This document shows, piece by piece, positions 63,296-64,000 of a DNA stretch of 64,000 nt. The notes under the pieces were generated by a model. The model saw nothing but the letters and a program-made list of their open reading frames with translations. It did not search any database and was not told the origin of the DNA. Within the stretch, counting starts at the first letter, position 1, and the number at the start of each line of letters is the position of its first letter. The DNA is taken from contig CAJMAC010000007.1 in assembly GCA_905211265.1 (NCBI GenBank), forward strand, positions 1-64,000. Direction: 5' to 3'. Both the position numbers and the translations under genes were made by a program. This DNA comes from an uncultured Eubacteriales bacterium (GTDB lineage: Bacteria > Bacillota_I > Bacilli_A > RF39 > UBA660).

Positions 63296-64000
63296 ATGAA
63301 AAATAATATAGAACACATTAAAGAAAACACTAATGAAAACATCAAAGAAGCAAGCAAAGAAAACATTCTAACAATAGAGAATATTGAAAAATACTATGGA
63401 AGTAAATCAAGTCTAACAAAAGCCATAGACAATATTTCATTCGAAGTAAAACAAGGAGAATTTGTCGCAATAATGGGGTCATCCGGTTCAGGTAAAACAA
63501 CCTTACTAAATTGCATATCTACAGTTGATAGAGTAACCGCAGGACATATCTTCGTAGGTAAAACTGACATAACAAAACTAAAAGGAAATAGTCTAAATAA
63601 ATTTAGAAGGGAAGACTTAGGTTTTATCTTTCAAGACTTTAACTTATTAGATACTCTAACAGCATATGAAAATATCGCCTTAGCCTTATCAATTCAAAAT
63701 ATCAACTATAAAGAAATAGACAAAAGAATAAATAAAGTGGCTAAAGAACTAGACATTGAATCAGTATTAAAAAAATATCCATATCAAATGAGTGGAGGAC
63801 AAAAACAAAGAGTAGCAGCTGCTCGTGCCATAATAACTAATCCATGCCTAGTCTTAGCAGACGAACCAACCGGTGCCCTAGATTCCAAGTCTTCAAAAAT
63901 GTTATTAGAAAAATTAACATATCTAAATAACAACCTAAAAGCCACAATCCTAATGGTAACACATGATGCCTATGCTGCAAGTTATGCTTCAAGAATAATC
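63296..64000 (+). CDS. BceA-like ABC transporter ATPase (partial, runs off window)
   Basis: The visible 235 codons show Walker A GSSGSGKTT, Q-loop FQDFNLLDT, signature MSGGQKQR, Walker B LVLADEPTGALD and the switch His in MVTHDAYAAS. This is a MacB/LolD/BceA-type ATPase with an unusual N-terminal extension of about 25 charged residues. The permease partner should follow beyond the window. It starts 90 bases after the kinase with an AAAGGAAG site, and is probably the target of the two-component system. Confidence 0.9.
   Translation, partial: MKNNIEHIKENTNENIKEASKENILTIENIEKYYGSKSSLTKAIDNISFEVKQGEFVAIMGSSGSGKTTLLNCISTVDRVTAGHIFVGKTDITKLKGNSLNKFRREDLGFIFQDFNLLDTLTAYENIALALSIQNINYKEIDKRINKVAKELDIESVLKKYPYQMSGGQKQRVAAARAIITNPCLVLADEPTGALDSKSSKMLLEKLTYLNNNLKATILMVTHDAYAASYASRII

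Overview
The window is very AT-rich, compact bacterial DNA. Genes use the standard code with TGA as a stop, strong AGGAGG-type ribosome binding sites, and TTGACA/TATAAT promoters that often carry an extended TG-n -10. bS21, YqeY, RecG, a LytS-type kinase, an ABC-F protein and a BceRS-BceA-like cluster together suggest a low-GC Bacillota/Bacilli, possibly an uncultured gut lineage. No rRNA or tRNA was seen, so finer placement is not supported.

Layout. (1) 1-6130: a LytS-like kinase with a response regulator, a large polytopic membrane protein and a GT2 glycosyltransferase. (2) 6256-13686: a bacteriocin-type locus with a decapitated peptide exporter, a short membrane accessory protein, two double-glycine-leader peptides and an intact ABC exporter. 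It continues with MTA/SAH nucleosidase, an RdgB-like pyrophosphatase, an ABC-F protein behind a leader-peptide attenuator, and a Nudix hydrolase. (3) 13747-17335: housekeeping genes (a small unknown protein, rpsU, yqeY, recG) with a structured non-coding element before recG. (4) 17470-61450: a long accessory island inserted after recG. (5) 61528-64000: a BceRS-like two-component system and the start of a BceA-like ABC transporter, cut by the window end.

The island is modular. Three similar sites (CCCCCTGAA, a hairpin, then CTTT..GTTTA) at 17470, 27595 and 38126 divide its left part into two units of about 10 kb. Unit 1 carries a tyrosine integrase, a RepA-like ATPase, an excisionase-like protein, TnpV, a cassette bounded by 64-bp inverted repeats that encodes a putative homing-type nuclease, and a 779-aa membrane protein of unknown role. 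Unit 2 has no integrase. It carries a regulated restriction-modification pair, a MORC/MutL-like GHKL ATPase operon and a KAP-family NTPase. The material further right includes Nudix, an XRE-CYTH fusion, Fic, a methyltransferase, gene remnants, an SF1 helicase-nuclease, a PIN protein, a type I restriction-modification operon with a length-variable HsdS linker, and a 1115-aa STAND-like NTPase behind a structured leader.

Most island cargo looks like defence against phage or plasmids. It is stitched together by a recurring intergenic repeat made of paired hairpins with an invariant-looking CCTAAGGT loop. The best candidates for undescribed biology are the inverted-repeat cassette, the integrase-less att-bounded unit, the paired-hairpin repeat, the GHKL operon, the STAND gene with its leader, and the XRE-CYTH fusion.
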